Below are positions 1-8,886 of a DNA stretch of 12,369 bases, piece after piece. The stretch covers positions 1-12,369 of the forward strand of contig JALQPE010003116.1 in the NCBI GenBank assembly GCA_030407315.1, read 5' to 3'. The number at the start of each line of letters is the position of its first letter. Within the stretch, counting starts at the first letter, position 1. The position numbers and the translations under genes are program-made. The DNA is from Asparagopsis taxiformis (lineage: Eukaryota; Rhodophyta; Florideophyceae; Bonnemaisoniales; Bonnemaisoniaceae). The notes beneath the pieces are model-generated. The model did not search any database, was not told the origin of the DNA, and saw nothing but the letters and a program-made list of their open reading frames with translations.

Positions 1-2054
1 CGTGCGTCCATGTATCCGTGGTTCCTATAGGCCACCATCTCGCTTCCAGTCTTGAACGGAACACCTCGCTTCCAGAAGTGGATAGCGACCTCTGCCATGT
101 CATGCGTTGGTACCTCTTCCGCCCCGGCATTTGATAGAGGTGCCCAGGTAATCGGACAAACAACAGAGGTACCTCGTCAACGAAAGAAAACTGAATCCGA
201 ACGACGTCCTCCTCCTCCTCCTCCTCCTCCTCATCCGCACTTTCTTCGCCACTGTGCTGCGATGCTTCGGAGTCCGAATTCATGGACGTAACCTCTTCTT
301 CATCCGGCCCGTCATCACTGGCAGCATCATCGGTTGGGCCTTCTGACTGCGGTCCTTTGTACGTTTCCAAGTAATGGAACCATTCGTAGAACTGCAAAAC
401 GGAGCAGAACACGATGCCGTGGCCACCGGGGCGCAACACCTCGTCAAACCACTTCGATGCTAGCCTGCATATCTTCTGCAGTTAGCCTGTCGTACGAAGA
501 GTTGGAATCGTTCCTCTTACGACGAACATTGTAGGGCGGATCAGTCAGAATGAGCTGAACGTTGCCGTGATGGGCACGTGTCTCGGCTCTCGTCGGCACT
601 GACCAAATCTTCGAAAGGGACGTCGTACACCCGGCAATATTGACTCATTTTCGAAAGAAAGTCTTTGCGAGAGCCTGCCCTTCACTTTCCTGCTCTTCTG
701 TCGCATGGGGTGACGGTGACGGGGGAGACGGCCCTTGGGCAGTAAGACTGGTCCTCCCAGGTCCAAGTTGAAGCCTGGTTGTGTGTCTTGTCGACGCGGA
801 ACCAAACCTCTCCCTCCTGTGTTGCGACGAGTGGGAGTGTCATCAACCGGCTTGGGGACCTTTTCTGCGTCCGCGGCTTGTGGTGCCGGGCGGAGGACAG
901 CCATAACGTCTTCGTCGAGGGTGTCAAAGTACGCTGGCAGCTTGTCCGGATTTCCGCTTGACAAGTATATTCCAGCGCCCCCCAGCGGTCGGACTCCGGC
1001 CAGGTGTACAGGTCCGGGTTGACGATAAGAAACTGCAACCAGTCGAAGAACTTCTCACAAGGTCCCTAAATACACTGTGCTGCGCACTGGTTCTTGTCTC
1101 TACTTTTCCACCATATCCATCAGGATGAGATAGGGGAGCTTTGTCGTGGTAGAGATCTAGCTTCTGCTCTATCGGTGCGAATAGACCTTCATCGAGCACG
1201 TCAAACCAATGCTCACTGCTGTCGAAAATGATGTACGGCGCCATCAACTCTTCGAAGCTGGAAAACTTTGCGGCGAAGGCCACATCGGTCCAAGCATGGT
1301 ATAAAACTTGAACCACGTACAAGCTCGATTAGTGCTTTTCCGATGGGCTGGGACGCGTGCGGCTTCGTTTCCCCTCCTCGGCGCGTCGCCTATTCGGCGA
1401 CGCGGCAGGTTCTTGTTGTGATTTCGATGATAGACAACGCTTGGAAATACATCAATACCTCGAACGTTTCCGGTGGAGCAAGAACGAAGGCGCTTGGTTC
1501 CCGCGCTGCGGCGCCTGTAGTGGCGAAGGAAGCATGTTACATCCAATAAGGAAGGTCTGCGGCACGATCCTAGAAAGGATGCAGTGCTCAACCCATTGCC
1601 CGATACGCTCATCCTGTCTTGAAAACTCGGCAATCGGTAATGCCAGACGACGAACAATCTGCTTGGCTCGCTCAACGTTCATCTCTGCCATGACGATTTC
1701 GGCAACATCCGCCTCCGACTCCAGCATTCTTCGAACGACCGCTGAAGGCCATGTGAGTCGACCTTGCAGCGCCAAAATTGTTCTTCCGTGCCCTGCGCAA
1801 CCCAAGCGCCAAGGTCCGCGATGTGAAACCTCCCGGCTTGTCCGTCAAGTCTGCGAAACTTGAGTGGGCGAAAAATCCAGCAAGAGGCGGAGGAAGTCTT
1901 TGCCAGCGAGAGTAGTTTCGCGGGCGGCGCGACCTACGTTTCGACGTGTACCCATGTCACTAGAAACCTCCCAAGGGCTAGCGGGTTCGCGCAGAATTGG
2001 CACGGTTGCGTCGTCAACGATCGGATTGCTGTTGCGCCTGCGCTTATTCGTCAT
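1..2054 (-). CDS. DPPY-motif DNA amino-methyltransferase (probable N6-adenine), frame-disrupted, 3' end off the left edge
   Basis: Known for the family: transfers methyl from AdoMet to an exocyclic amino group; DPPY is typical of N6-adenine DNA enzymes, while MT-A70 RNA enzymes carry DPPW. Seen: start ATG at 2054 begins MTNKRRRNSN, a basic NLS-like start. About 480 residues follow that I do not recognise, mostly helical-looking (VVRRMLESEADVAEIV near 1740, FEELMAPYIIFDSS near 1240, FFDWLQFLIVNPDLYTW near 1030). The catalytic core follows: VQLILTDPPYNVRRKRN with DPPY at 542-531, then KWFDEVLRPGGHGIVFCS at about 455-400, an acidic insertion, and VVCPITWAP near 155, matching the usual order after motif IV. 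Frame changes occur near 1850, 1745, 1510, 1330, 1050, 960, 690, 580, 465 and 170, plus an in-frame TAG at 1392-1390. Frames stay protein-like between breaks. The AdoMet-binding FxGxG motif is not seen and may lie beyond the edge. Divergent partner of the gene starting at 4215. Confidence 0.72.
207..230. repeat. (TCC)8 microsatellite encoding poly-Glu inside the methyltransferase
   Basis: Eight perfect TCC units on the plus strand, read as a run of seven glutamates by the minus-strand gene. It lies within an acidic stretch of roughly 40 residues between the PGGHG strand and the VVCPITW strand of the methyltransferase core. Trinucleotide units keep the frame when copy number changes. Confidence 0.85.
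1383..1403. repeat. GC-rich hairpin in the methyltransferase gene with a stop codon at its loop edge
   Basis: GCGTCGCC at 1383-1390 and GGCGACGC at 1396-1403 are perfect inverted arms around a 5-base loop. The only nonsense codon not explained by a nearby frame change (TAG on the minus strand, 1392-1390) spans the arm/loop junction. Confidence 0.6.
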
Positions 2055-2392
2055 AATGGAAGAGTGGAAATTCGGTACAGGATGGCGACCGCTCGGCGAG
2101 ACAGTCAAATTTGACGACGTATCTCGTGACTTTTGCACTCTTTCGTGAGGAACACTGGTTGATATCGAACGGAACAGAGTATACGGGTACACAGCACTGG
2201 AAAGGTCTTGAAACCGTAACCGGTGTAGGTAATAAGTTGTGACGGATACTGGTAGAGAAAAATATTAAAAAGATTGTGATCCCCTGTCTTTGAGTGTTGT
2301 ACTGCACGGCCGCCATGGCGGCTGTGACTGCAGTCACATAGGTTGTCACAGGTGCATCACGCTTACCAGGTGAGCGACATCCGGACGGCCAC
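2055..2392. other. 5' flank of the methyltransferase gene, no gene seen
   Basis: No convincing coding frame in either strand; the ORFs here are short and unlike any family I know. An AT-rich patch at about 2253-2280 lies some 200 bp upstream of the minus-strand start. Presumably promoter or 5' UTR for the divergent gene, with no motif strong enough to name. Confidence 0.4.
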
Positions 2393-2582
2393 TGGACATG
2401 GGATGTCCAGCTCAGATGCATTGCTGGCCAGACCAGAAATTCTACAATTTCGGGCAGAAAAAATATTGCAAAAAACATCGATTTCGGCGGTCGATTGTGC
2501 CGTACGGCACACCCCCATCTCAAAAACATGTTCACATGTGCATGTTTTTGAGAATAGCCCAAATTTAATTCAAATCAGGATG
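2393..2582 (+). repeat. Multi-palindrome repeat, copy R1 (core only)
   Basis: First of six same-orientation copies of a dispersed repeat. The core runs from TGGACATGGGATGTCCA through CAGAAATTCTACAATTTCGGG, the 16-bp palindrome TGTGCCGTACGGCACA (2496-2511) and a hairpin with perfect 12-bp arms CTCAAAAACATG / CATGTTTTTGAG (2519-2530, 2541-2552). The 10-base loop is built on CACATGTG. Similarity ends at AAATCAGG; the GGCC-rich 3' half found in R3-R5 is absent. Confidence 0.9.
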
Positions 2583-2658
2583 CAGATATTCGTCTTCTAG
2601 CATTGTCAGAACACATTCGTATAACCACATTTGGAGAACCTGAGCCCAGAGCTATCGG

Positions 2659-2710
2659 TTTTGGCGGGAGCTAAGCTATATCTCATATAATCAGTAACTA
2701 CTTCCCGCCA
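2659..2710. promoter_or_regulatory. Paired E2F-like sites in inverted orientation
   Basis: TTTTGGCGGGAG at 2659-2670 and TTCCCGCCA at 2702-2710 (TGGCGGGAA on the other strand) both match the E2F/DP consensus TTTSSCGC-type core, facing each other 32 bp apart. They sit between two divergent genes, where an S-phase control element would make sense. The same pair could instead be 8-bp inverted ends of a small relic element. Function is inferred from motif only. Confidence 0.35.
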
Positions 2711-2876
2711 GCTGAGTGGTGGAACCCCTGCTATTTTACCAACGAGACATACGGGGTGTCAACTCGGCAATCGTATATGATTTGGGTGCTAAATTTATTC
2801 AAGAGGCGAATGGGCTTCGAAAAGGAGCCCAACAACGTCTTCTTGTGATCCATGGGTATAGGACTACTCTATTCTT
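2711..2876. other. Intergenic spacer, nothing recognised
   Basis: AT-balanced sequence without a supported ORF, repeat or RNA gene. Leads into the 111-bp tandem units. Confidence 0.4.
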
Positions 2877-3180
2877 CTCCAGGCTTCCACCATAGCCTCC
2901 ACCACCACCTCCGTTAATGGACGAATATCCGAACCGCACCTCAACATGCTTTTCTTCTCATCCATGGGTACTGACATCTCACATGTTCTCCAGGCTTCCA
3001 CCATAGCTCCTCAACCTCCGTTAATGGAAAGAATATCCGAACCGGACCTGAACATGTGTTTTTTCCCATCCATGGGTACTGACATCTCACATGTTCTCAA
3101 CATGTGAGATGTCAGTACCGGAGAAGTTCTCCAGGCTTCCTCCGTAGCCACCTCCTCCACCTCCGTCTGTGGGAATCAAC
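2877..3180. repeat. Degenerate tandem repeat, units starting CTCCAGGCTTCC
   Basis: CTCCAGGCTTCC recurs at 2877, 2988 and 3129. The first two units are 111 bp apart and share CTCCGTTAATGG, GAATATCCGAACCG and CATCCATGGGTACTGACATC in order. The next step is 141 bp because a hairpin is inserted at the end of unit 2. On the minus strand parts read as a Gly-rich peptide (GGGGGGYGGSLE), but stops and a 1-base length difference between units break every frame, so I do not call a gene. Confidence 0.75.
3075..3119. repeat. Perfect 21-bp-arm hairpin with 3-base loop
   Basis: Bases 3075-3095 (starting GGTACTGACATC) are exactly the reverse complement of 3099-3119, with loop CTC at 3096-3098. The left arm is the normal end of the 111-bp tandem unit, since the same bases occur in the previous unit. 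The right arm is therefore a newly added inverted copy, as expected from template switching or a foldback event. Confidence 0.9.
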
Positions 3181-3701
3181 ACTATATCACCACTGCGTCT
3201 TACCTCACATCCACATCTCTCCGGGATGAAAACGGACGGACGACATAGGGTTTGTAGACGTTTAGAATCTTGTTAGAAAAAAGTAAACGAAAGAGAACTT
3301 CTCTTTCATTGAATGATATCTCGTCCCTGTCGCAATATGTTCCATTTTCATTTTCTCGGGTTGCACACCCATCATGGGTGATCAAGGCCTGGATCGAACC
3401 CTCCGAGGGTCTTCGATGGATAGGAAAGATAGTGGAAGGCTTTTAAGCCTGTGACCAAGCGGCTATTGATTGGTGGAGGAAGGAAATTACAGAGGAAATA
3501 TAGCTGAGTACGGTGCTCGCGATAGCTGTTAGGTTAAAGTCAAATATGTTTTTCGATTATTTTTCGTACGGAAATGCCTTGGAAAAGACGATGCTTTGTC
3601 GTTCTCCTGGAGGGAGTCCGTTGCATTGCACTCAATTCGAGAGCATCGTCATGAAGGAGAGGATTCTTTCTGCTTATTAGAATCGGTTTAGAGCAGATAG
3701 C
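3181..3701. other. Intergenic spacer with several short hairpins, no gene
   Basis: No supported coding frame. Short inverted repeats seen: GAAAGAGAA/TTCTCTTTC (3289-3307, 1-base loop), CACCCAT/ATGGGTG (3366-3380), a stem formed by ATCGAA-CCCTC and GAGGG-TC-TTCGAT (about 3394-3417), and GACGATGCT/AGCATCGTC (3587-3595, 3642-3650). A GAGGGTTCGATCC motif on the minus strand (3406-3392) recalls an RNA polymerase III B box, with no tRNA fold around it. Confidence 0.45.
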
Positions 3702-3874
3702 TATTGCATTACTGGCCAGCCCAGAAATTGTAGAATTTCAGGCAGCAAAAAAATTGTAAAAAAAACCTTGATTTGGCGGTCGATTGTACCGTACGGCACA
3801 CCCCCATCTCAAAAAACATGTTCACATGTGCATGTTTTTGAGAATAGCCCAATTTTAACTCAAATCAGGGTGTC
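3702..3874 (+). repeat. Multi-palindrome repeat, copy R2 (5'-truncated core)
   Basis: Begins at about GCATTACTGGCCAGC and ends at AAATCAGGGTGTC. The palindrome is TGTACCGTACGGCACA (3785-3800), with one substitution that breaks perfect symmetry. The CATGTTTTTGAG hairpin (3808-3842) has one extra A in its left arm. The GGACGTCC opening block is missing. Confidence 0.88.
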
Positions 3875-4214
3875 CCCCGGATAAAGGGGTGCTCGCAGCC
3901 GCCCCAAAAGCCGCCTAGCTTGACATCTGTAATTTTAACACATTACACATCAAGGACACTGCCTGCTTCACGCCACCTCGTCAGGTTTCGAGAGCCCGAC
4001 TCGGGCCCGTTCCGAACGGACACTCACATCTCGATTGCCTGTCTTGCATTCCAGCGGTCACGATAGTTGTGTACCTAACAAAATTTCGGTTGTATTGTGT
4101 TATTATTTCCAGCGATTGGCGTTCACGACCATTCTTCAATGCACGTGAAACCTACCATCCACATCACTCAATACGTCAACGTCAACCATCTCTTTCCTTT
4201 CCAACTCAACAACC
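3875..4214. promoter_or_regulatory. 5' flank of the ParB/oxygenase gene
   Basis: No gene. A hairpin GCCCGA-C-TCGGGC lies at 3994-4006 and an inverted CCAAT box (ATTGG) at 4115-4119, about 100 bp before the ATG. No TATA box is obvious. Promoter role is inferred from position. Confidence 0.3.
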
Positions 4215-7200
4215 ATGGCGGATACGCATTTCAGCAGTTTTTTTTCAACGGTTTGCGGCGATCAAGTGAGCGCGTCAGCGGAGTCGCGCGGACTCAAGCG
4301 CGGCGTCGATGTCGACTTGTTTGCGGACGTGGACGGTGCGGCTGTGCATATTGGGACGGCTTCGGTGAGCACTGCTGGTGGCGATGTTGGCCTTCCGCGC
4401 ACGCTGCACAACCACAAGCTGCCGGAAACCGACGAGGCGGACTATATCGTCGTGCGCAACATTGCGACTAAGGACAACTCAAGGACCTCCCGTTCCCGTA
4501 CATGTTTGATGGCGCCGAGGGACCGCCGGAGACGATGGGTGGAGCATACGCCTGCGGCGTTTTACCCTTGGATACTCGGATGATGCGCCCCGCTGCGGAG
4601 GATGGCCCTAGCGACATTCGTACCCCTGCTGCAGCGTCAAACTTCAGCGCAGCGACGAACCAGGCCAGCTCGGGACGGATGCCCAGTACCGGTCCAGCAG
4701 GCGAAATCACTGGTTCGGGGGGTACGAAGCATCCAGCACGCTCCATTCCGGTTTCGGGAGGCACGAAGCACCCTGCTCGCTCCAACGTCACCGAAGCTAC
4801 TACGCAGGACGTAACCGAGGTGGACGACGAACCGGAGGTGGCGGAGAGCATTCGTGAGCAGCAGGGGACGCAAATTACGGTGCCCAAGTTTGTGACGTCG
4901 GATTACGTCGGAGAAGGAGCGACTGGTTGGTGAGGCAGCTAGTGGAACCGGCCGTGACCCTTCGCGATGTCAAAGAAGACCACGTGGAGGACCTGCGCAA
5001 CAATATGTTGGCTGTGGGGTATGTGAGCTCTTCGCGTATCACTGTGACGGTGCTGAGGTCGCAGAACACGCATCTGCCGCCGACACGCGTCTGTTCCAGA
5101 ATGGCAAATTCCATGCCAATGCGAACGTGACCGTGATCGACGGACTGCATCGTCTCAATGCTATGCATAGCATTGCCGATGACTTCACGCGCCTCACCCG
5201 TATGCACAGAACCAAGCTGCCACAGGACGCAAACCGCTTGCGCTGGGTTACTCAGCCTCTGGATGTGTACTACCTTCGCCGCAAGGACGACAGTGATCTT
5301 CAGCCTCATGAGATCATCCACAAGAGTGCAGAGTCGAACCATACGACTGGGACGCAACTGACGGAGCGCTCCCTGGTTCGAATCTTGTCGTCCATCCAGC
5401 AGTTCATCCGTACGATTGCTGTTGCAAATAACGTGGAAAACGCTGGCGACTTGCGTGAGTCTGATGTCATCCGAACATTGTTCGAGGCGCAGTTCATGGG
5501 GATGATGAATTCAACGAACACGGCCCGGCGGTGGACGCGTTTGGCTAAGCAACGCTGAAGCATCCTGTTCTCGACGAAGTGTTGCGTGAGCTGAACAATT
5601 CGAGCGCCGCAACGAGATTGGGATAACGCACCTGGACCACAAGAAAGTGCGCGAGTTTCTGGAAGAAAACTTTGTCTTCGTCTTGCGTGGTCTTTCGGAG
5701 TACTTGAACCCTGCTCATGGTGGACGTCCGGATGGACGCTTGACGTGAACGACTTCTATACATACGTCCGTCGCGTGACTGCAATAGCAAATTCTCTGTA
5801 CGCTGCGTTTGGGCGCCAAAGAGTATTATGCGCAAGTCATTTCTGAGCACAGAGATGGCAATGGGTCGGTTAAGCAACCGAAGGAGTTGCAATGGCATCT
5901 CACCAATGCCATTGCAATGTATAGAGGGGACGACCGGAGCAGTGAGGTTCGAATGCGACGGAGAACCACGCGTTTACAGGATTTGGAAACCAACTTGAAA
6001 GAGTTTTTCAATCCGACATTGAAGAAGAAGACTAAGGCTCGACGCAAACGCCGCCCTTCTGCTGCCAATGTGAGACTCACTCACAAGAAGCAGCGGAATG
6101 TCGAACATGAGCCTGCTTCGCATGGCATCCGCCGCCGTTCACAGCGACTTCGCTCGACGGGGAGCACACGCCTCGAGGAAGAAGAGCCGGTTGTGGTACA
6201 ACAATCCGCCGGGGAAGAAGAGCAGGCCGTTGTTGATAAACCCACCGATCAACAACAAGCCACTGCTTCCGGTGATGAGGTTGACGAAGACTCCGCCCGT
6301 TCCCCCGATTCTGCCGTTGAGATTGTCCCCCAAGATAACCAACGTGCTGGTGCGACTCCCTCCAACCAAGAATCTGTCCATAACGTTTCGGACGAGGAAG
6401 AAAACAACAGTGCAGATGAGGGCCATGTCAAAAGCAAGGGGGTCCGCGAAGTGACAATTACATTCACTGTTCCGGAAGGAGTCGAAGTCGATGAAGACGG
6501 TTACATCGTTCGTGACTCTCCATCTGAACACGACCTCCTGTTCGACGACCGTATGCCATCTCTTCCTGACGATTTCGAAGTCAAAGACCGAGCCGAAGGG
6601 CATCATCTGGCGCAGCGTCCCGCGGACGTCATCGCATCGGTGAGGGTTGGCTGTCTGCCCCGATTGAGCTCAGGTTGTTATTAGAGAGTGTGGAAATCGA
6701 TGAGGAGGGCAGAGAGGTGAGGTGTTTGAAGCAAGTGGCGATGGACCCTGTGTTTGAGGGGCTGCATATTCCGGAACAACATCGGGCTCGTCATCTTGTT
6801 TTGGAGATCGACACCATCTATCCGATGTTTTTCGCAGCGTGGAAGATGGCTGCCAAGGCGATGTGTGAGCCTACATCGACGTTTCTACCTTCGAGGCTGG
6901 ACTTCGCCCAGGTTGCGCGAATGTCTACAAGCTGGAAGGATTCGTATGAGGCCGGCACTGGTATGGCGTACTTCCACAATTGCCGAACGGAAATCAACGA
7001 GCGAGGGTATACGGTGATGCACAATTTCGCGGATGTAAGCTACCTCGATGCGTCGGACAAGTTCCCATTTGACTTGGGTCTCATGGAAGAAATTCCTAAC
7101 CAGGAATTGTTTCGGTACTTCTTGGGAACATGGGAGGGGGAGCAGGTGCACAAGGACCCTGGGAACCGGCAGCTGTGGAGTCCCATTGTCAATACGGGGG

Positions 7201-8119
7201 ACGATGAAACAGATGAGAAGAACCGGAATGAGGGGAGGGCTCGCTTCACGTCTACGCGCCACTGCCTGGTTGACTATGCCGAGAACGATGAGACGCATAT
7301 CGACCGGTTCAAGTTTGTGACGCGGCGAGCCCTGCTGGATGTGTGGTTGGGAATCCTTGTCCGGCTGATAGGGCTGGAGGAGTGCGGTTTACCGGGAGAA
7401 AAACTTGTCATGCCGGCATCTGGGGGACGGTTTTTGATAACGGGAAAGGGGTGTCCTCGGCAGGTCCCACACAATGATTTCCCTGTTCCTCCTCGCGACC
7501 GCAAAGATCAACTTCCGGGTTACTTTGTTATTGCCAACGGAGATGACCCATTCCCTATCTGGTGTGTCCAGGGTCCCACAAGTACGTCTTTTCCAAAGCG
7601 CTGGAATTAGATATGTGCGCCAAGACGATGAAGCTGAAGAAGGTAATCGTTCCGCCACGTTCAGTCTTCATCGGTCACGGCCATGTACAACATGCCGGGG
7701 CAGGGCATGTCGACAGAGTTGTGTCACACACGACAACGAGGTATCACACGTATTTCAGGAATGCGTCGTATCCGATTCCCGACAATGTTTCGTTTGGTTT
7801 CATCAGGCGGTTGGGATTCGAAGAAGAAGTAATCGCCAATGCTCCGCGCCGGTCTGCCAGGCAAAGTCAACCGGCACCTGTCAATGTTCGCCACAAGACA
7901 GTTGTTCCCATCCCGGTCAAGAAAGATCGTAGGCCGAAGACAGGGCAGCTCAGAATCATGCGGATGAAGACGACAGAAGCTCCCAAGAAGAGAACCCTAA
8001 CGCCGGGTCAACAATTCATCTTGAGCTATTCAACTCCACAGTTGCCGATAACGCCTATTCTGCCGGGAGATCCTGAATATAGTGAGGACGAAGAGGAAGA
8101 ACAGTTTTCCGACGGCTAG
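4215..8119 (+). CDS. ParB-fold domain plus 2OG-Fe(II) (phytanoyl-dioxygenase-like) oxygenase fusion, frame-disrupted
   Basis: Start ATG at 4215 has a strong context (AACCATGGCG); stop TAG at 8117-8119; about 1300 residues. In order: a unique N-terminus (MADTHFSSFF); a disordered stretch with two 13-residue repeats carrying GGTKHPARS (4715-4792); a ParB/sulfiredoxin-like domain at about residues 240-430; helical segments (KKVREFLEENFVFVLRGL near 5650, VNDFYTYVRRVTAIANSLY near 5745); a basic cluster KKKTKARRKRR near 6022, NLS-like; an acidic linker 6170-6440; a 2OG-oxygenase domain 6641-7800; a basic tail ending SEDEEEEQFSDG. Frame changes near 4474, 4920, 5060, 5552, 5611, 5736, 5808, 6640 and 7562; eight of nine look like single-base losses. 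No extra stops occur in the protein-like frame. Separate genes are possible, but the linker frame runs without a stop to the oxygenase. Probably nuclear and DNA-directed, by inference. Either assembly error or a young pseudogene. Confidence 0.7.
4930..5558 (+). other. ParB/sulfiredoxin-like domain within the fusion gene
   Basis: Seen: EDHVEDLRNNMLAVGYVSS, then ITVTV, then VTVIDGLHRLNAMHSIA at about 5127-5178. This follows the family pattern of an 'x-L-x-x-S/N-I-x-x-x-G' helix, a β strand and the 'I-x-G-x-x-R-x-x-A' signature that forms the nucleotide-binding site in ParB relatives. A later EIIHKSAESNHTTG (near 5310) sits where ParB proteins carry their ENxxR-type segment. Two frame changes (near 4920 and 5060) fall at or inside the domain. 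No helix-turn-helix DNA-binding region of canonical ParB is recognised after it. Confidence 0.62.
6641..7800 (+). other. 2OG-Fe(II) oxygenase domain (PhyH-like) within the fusion gene
   Basis: Seen: an HxD iron motif in VPHNDFPVPP (His 7470-7472, Asp 7476-7478), then PGYFVIANGDDPFPIW, VCPGSHKYVF (the 'PGSHK' segment typical of phytanoyl-CoA-dioxygenase-like enzymes), VIVPPRSVFIGHGHVQHAG with candidate distal iron-binding His at 7676-7678, 7682-7684 or 7691-7693, and TTTRYHTYF with Arg 7739-7741 as candidate 2OG-binding residue. The set supports an intact active site apart from one frame change near 7562. The substrate cannot be read from sequence; linkage to a ParB domain suggests a macromolecular, possibly DNA, substrate. 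Confidence 0.68.
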
Positions 8120-8386
8120 ATAGCTTAACAACTACTACTTTGGTAAACAATTATCGAGAATATAATCATCTCCTTTATCACTTTCAATCTATGAACCTAG
8201 TATAATGTACTTCTGTTCCATGCTTTCAAACTAGATTGTCCATTCCCTCGTGGGTTGGAGCATGATTTCCAGGACGATTCCCTCACATCTCTACACTCGA
8301 TGGTCTATGCTAGAAATAGCAGAACAATTGGGTTTGTACGTGCTTCATCGCCTACTTGCTTCCGGTAATGTGTGGACGTGCACGAT
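8120..8386. other. 3' flank of the fusion gene, no gene seen
   Basis: AT-rich just after the stop (8120-8215), as expected for a 3' UTR and processing region, with no clear AATAAA. The rest up to the R3 repeat shows no coding or repeat signal. Confidence 0.35.
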
Positions 8387-8792
8387 ACACGATCAACCTG
8401 AAATGGACGTCCGGTGGATGTCCAGCTCAGATGCATTGCTGGCCAGACCAGAAATTCTACAATTTCGGGCACAAAAAAATATTGCAAAAAACATCGATTT
8501 CAGCGGGTCGATTGTGCCGTACGGCACACCCCCATCTCAAAACCATGTTCACATGTGCATGTTTTTGAGAATAGCCAAATTTTATTCAAATCAGGGTGTC
8601 TAATTTGGCCACAACGGCCCCAGGAACCGGCCGCCGCCCCGAGTGGGGCCATCACTGGCTTCTGTAAGCACCAACTGTAAGCCAAAATCGCGTCTTACGA
8701 GGGTTCGATTCCAGGCTTTAACCTAAGTTATGCTAGGGTGACATCTTTTTCCCTGTTTCATCATGGTTCCGCCTTACACCTTCACGACAAAC
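8387..8792 (+). repeat. Multi-palindrome repeat, copy R3 (full length)
   Basis: Full unit starting at ACACGATCAACCTGAAATGGACG. Contains TGGACGTCC/GGATGTCCA (from 8404), palindrome TGTGCCGTACGGCACA (8513-8528), the CATGTTTTTGAG hairpin (8536-8569, left arm with one change), a GGCC-ACAAC-GGCC stem, CCCCGAGTGGGG, and GAGGGTTCGATTCCAGGC near 8699, which resembles a pol III B box. Separated from R4 by about 94 bp of unrelated sequence. Confidence 0.88.
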
Positions 8793-8886
8793 ACTACTCA
8801 CCTATCACGTTACTCATATTCCGTGTACTTTGTATTAGTAGTGAACCCGCTGGCTTAGCTTCTGCAATGCGTCGATGTAGGCAGCA

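Noticed and set aside
735..2148. Plus-strand ORFs of 60-168 residues across the left gene
   Set aside because: They lie antisense to the methyltransferase frames, have no recognisable domain, and look like shadows.
2044..2562. Minus-strand 172-residue ORF and similar ORFs in repeats (for example 9225-9464, 8414-8680)
   Set aside because: They are translations of the dispersed repeat; the same peptide (MGYSQKHAHVNMFLRWGCAV) appears in each copy and ends in unrelated sequence.
2878..3180. Glycine-rich repeat protein on the minus strand
   Set aside because: GGGGGGYGGSLE appears in one unit, but stop codons and a one-base difference between units break all frames.
6640..6684. Possible short intron (GTGAGG donor, CAG or TTAG acceptor) at the linker/oxygenase frame change
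   Set aside because: Only a 29-base intron restores the frame, the obvious acceptors do not, and IGEGWLSAPIEL reads well as protein across the gap. A single-base loss is simpler.
4474..7562. Programmed ribosomal frameshifting as the cause of the breaks
   Set aside because: No slippery heptamer or Euplotes-type AAA-stop context recurs at the break points, and similar breaks occur in three unrelated genes.
8690..8718. tRNA gene
   Set aside because: The TTCGATT loop has no 5-bp T-stem and no acceptor, D or anticodon arm around it.
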